Assembly (NCBI GenBank): GCA_008933995.1
Contig: WARS01000016.1
Coordinates: forward strand, 13,081,348-13,145,347
Length of the DNA: 64,000 nt
From: Datnioides undecimradiatus
Taxonomy: Eukaryota; Chordata; Actinopteri; Lobotiformes; Datnioididae
Direction of reading: 5' to 3'
Shown here: positions 62,533-64,000 of the stretch, piece after piece
Position numbering within the stretch: position 1 is the stretch's first letter
Layout of the letters: every line of letters begins with the position of its first letter
The notes under the pieces: model-generated
Databases searched by the model: none
What the model saw: only the letters and a program-made list of their open reading frames with translations
Told to the model about the DNA's origin: nothing
Position numbers and translations under genes: made by a program

Positions 62533-64000
62533 GTCTCTCTGATATCTAATCTGGCTGCTTTTTCAAATGTGCTGATCAACATATACGCTTGCAAACCTGT
62601 CTATCACCTGCTCAGCTCCTCACTCATTTCCATGATATTTCATTATCACTCTCCTCCAAAGTCCTGCTGGCACGAACTCATCGAAGCAGCAGTGTGTGAG
62701 ACAGTCGCCGTATAGAGGATTAGCAGCTGCTCTCGCAATGCCTCTTTGTCAAGAGGACAAAAGTATGAGAGGACATAATGGGGATGTGTGTGGGGGGGTG
62801 GTATTTGACTTTTTGTAATAATGTATGATTTGTAGGAGCATGAAATGTTCTGTGTGTACTCCATAGTGGTGAAATGAGTGTGAGTGTGTGGAAAACTGGA
62901 GTGTGGAGTGTAACTGAGTGTACTCTAAACACACTAAAGCACTATAATTAAGTATAATTTTAAAGGAACCTGTGCATACTTGAATACTTGCCATTTTATG
63001 CTACTTTTACTTGACTACAATTGGTACAGAAATATTGGTAACTCTTTATTGTATTCCTTGAAATAAAAGCTCAAATTAAACCCAAGTAAATATTTGTGGA
63101 TGATTAGAAATCTTACCTTCATGCTGATTACTTGTAAAAAAAAGTGTCAGTCTTTGCATGCTCAGCTGACCTGCTGTGCTCTGATGAAAAGACTCTTGAA
63201 GGCAGGAATTAATTGAAATGTAGTCACTGGAATATAAACAATTAACACATTTCTCTGTATAATTAGTACCAAATTATGCACAGACACTTAAAATTTTTAT
63301 TTTTTTTTCAATATTTAACTTTTTAACCCATACTCTACTACAGATATAGTTAGTAGTTGGTAAATGTACCCTACATTCAAGAGATGCCTTCACATGAGTG
63401 CCAAACATCCAGTTTCACATCTGTCTATGTAATCACAGTTCATGTGGTCACCACAGGTTGTGTTTGATGCTATAGACAAAGGTTTCCAGTCTCCAGTCAC
63501 TATGTGTTGCATGTCCATTCTGTCAACAGAAAATAAAAGAGATTCACAGCGATTATTCTTTTTTATTTCCTCACATACCGGCCTTTTGCACATTGTAACG
63601 CTTGACGTGGGTGTGTGATGTCTTGCTTTGATGTTCGAATGAAGCAGGAATAAAATGGCAGAGCTGAGTCACAGAGACTCAACATAAACCCATGACAGCA
63701 AATTTCATGCAGCCTGTGTTTTGTTGTATGCAGATGAGGAGAGGACCCAAATACACATTTCCATCTTCACATTTATTGATATGTAATTTTTTCTTTTTAA
63801 AATATCTTTTTATTTTTAAAGCTGGCCAATAATATAAGAAATGAAAAACATGAGAATAGCAAACATTTTTTGAGTAATTTTCTAGTTGTTCAACCAGGTC
63901 CCCATTGACTCTGTCAGAACACCTGTGATTCCACTTTAGGTGATTTTGATTTTTTTGAATTAATTTTGGTGTTTTAAATTCATCTCAATAATTGAGTGGG

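Larger units (their letters stand above)
61028..64000. other. Intergenic, no gene recognised
   Basis: No coding exon supported on either strand. Microsatellites lie at 61967-62009 and 62455-62532. Confidence 0.6.

Noticed and set aside
63390..63593. Cys-containing 67-codon minus-strand frame
   Set aside because: The Cys spacing hinted at a small secreted domain, but there is no signal peptide, splice site or matching neighbouring exon.

Overview
The window looks like a piece of a ray-finned (teleost, probably percomorph) fish nuclear genome. It is AT-rich and intron-rich, with vertebrate-type splice signals and AATAAA signals. It has many long (CA)n/(GT)n and (GATA)n microsatellites, a decayed Tc1-like transposon, a hAT-like MITE and a fish LINE-type 3' tail. 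The lipocalins it encodes resemble fish plasma proteins of the tributyltin-binding / saxitoxin-tetrodotoxin-binding type. All recognisable genes lie on the + strand.

Layout. (1) 1-5.5 kb: no gene seen. (2) About 5.8-36.3 kb: a paralemmin gene, best matched to palm3. It has a probable noncoding first exon in a CpG-richer patch ending at 6381, an intron of about 19 kb, and seven coding exons (25350-35322). Together they give a 468-residue protein with an N-terminal coiled coil and a C-terminal Cys cluster plus CaaX box (CSVM). (3) 37.7-51.5 kb: a head-to-tail array of six apparently intact, intronless, secreted lipocalin-like genes (called A-F here), plus one 3'-end pseudogene between C and D. 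A broken Tc1-like element sits between E and F. Each intact gene carries the same kind of compact promoter, with a C/EBP-like element and a TATA-like box. (4) 51.5-54.7 kb: no gene seen. (5) 54.8-61.0 kb: a MISP/AKAP2-C-terminus family gene, best called misp3, with one 2.5-kb exon and two small 3' exons (881 residues). (6) 61-64 kb: no gene seen.

How they fit together. Paralemmin genes lie next to MISP/AKAP2-type genes in vertebrates (PALM-MISP, PALM2-AKAP2, PALM3-MISP3), so the outer pair is an old syntenic unit of membrane/cytoskeleton genes. The lipocalin array sits inside this unit as if inserted and then amplified. Intronless ORFs in a family normally made of several exons suggest a retrocopy founder that duplicated in tandem, gained or kept an acute-phase-like promoter, and diversified. 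Copies A-D and E-F form two subgroups by both coding and promoter sequence. Copy C has lost the hallmark lipocalin tryptophan. This array is the most interesting feature of the window. All family names rest on recognition of motifs by eye; no search was run.
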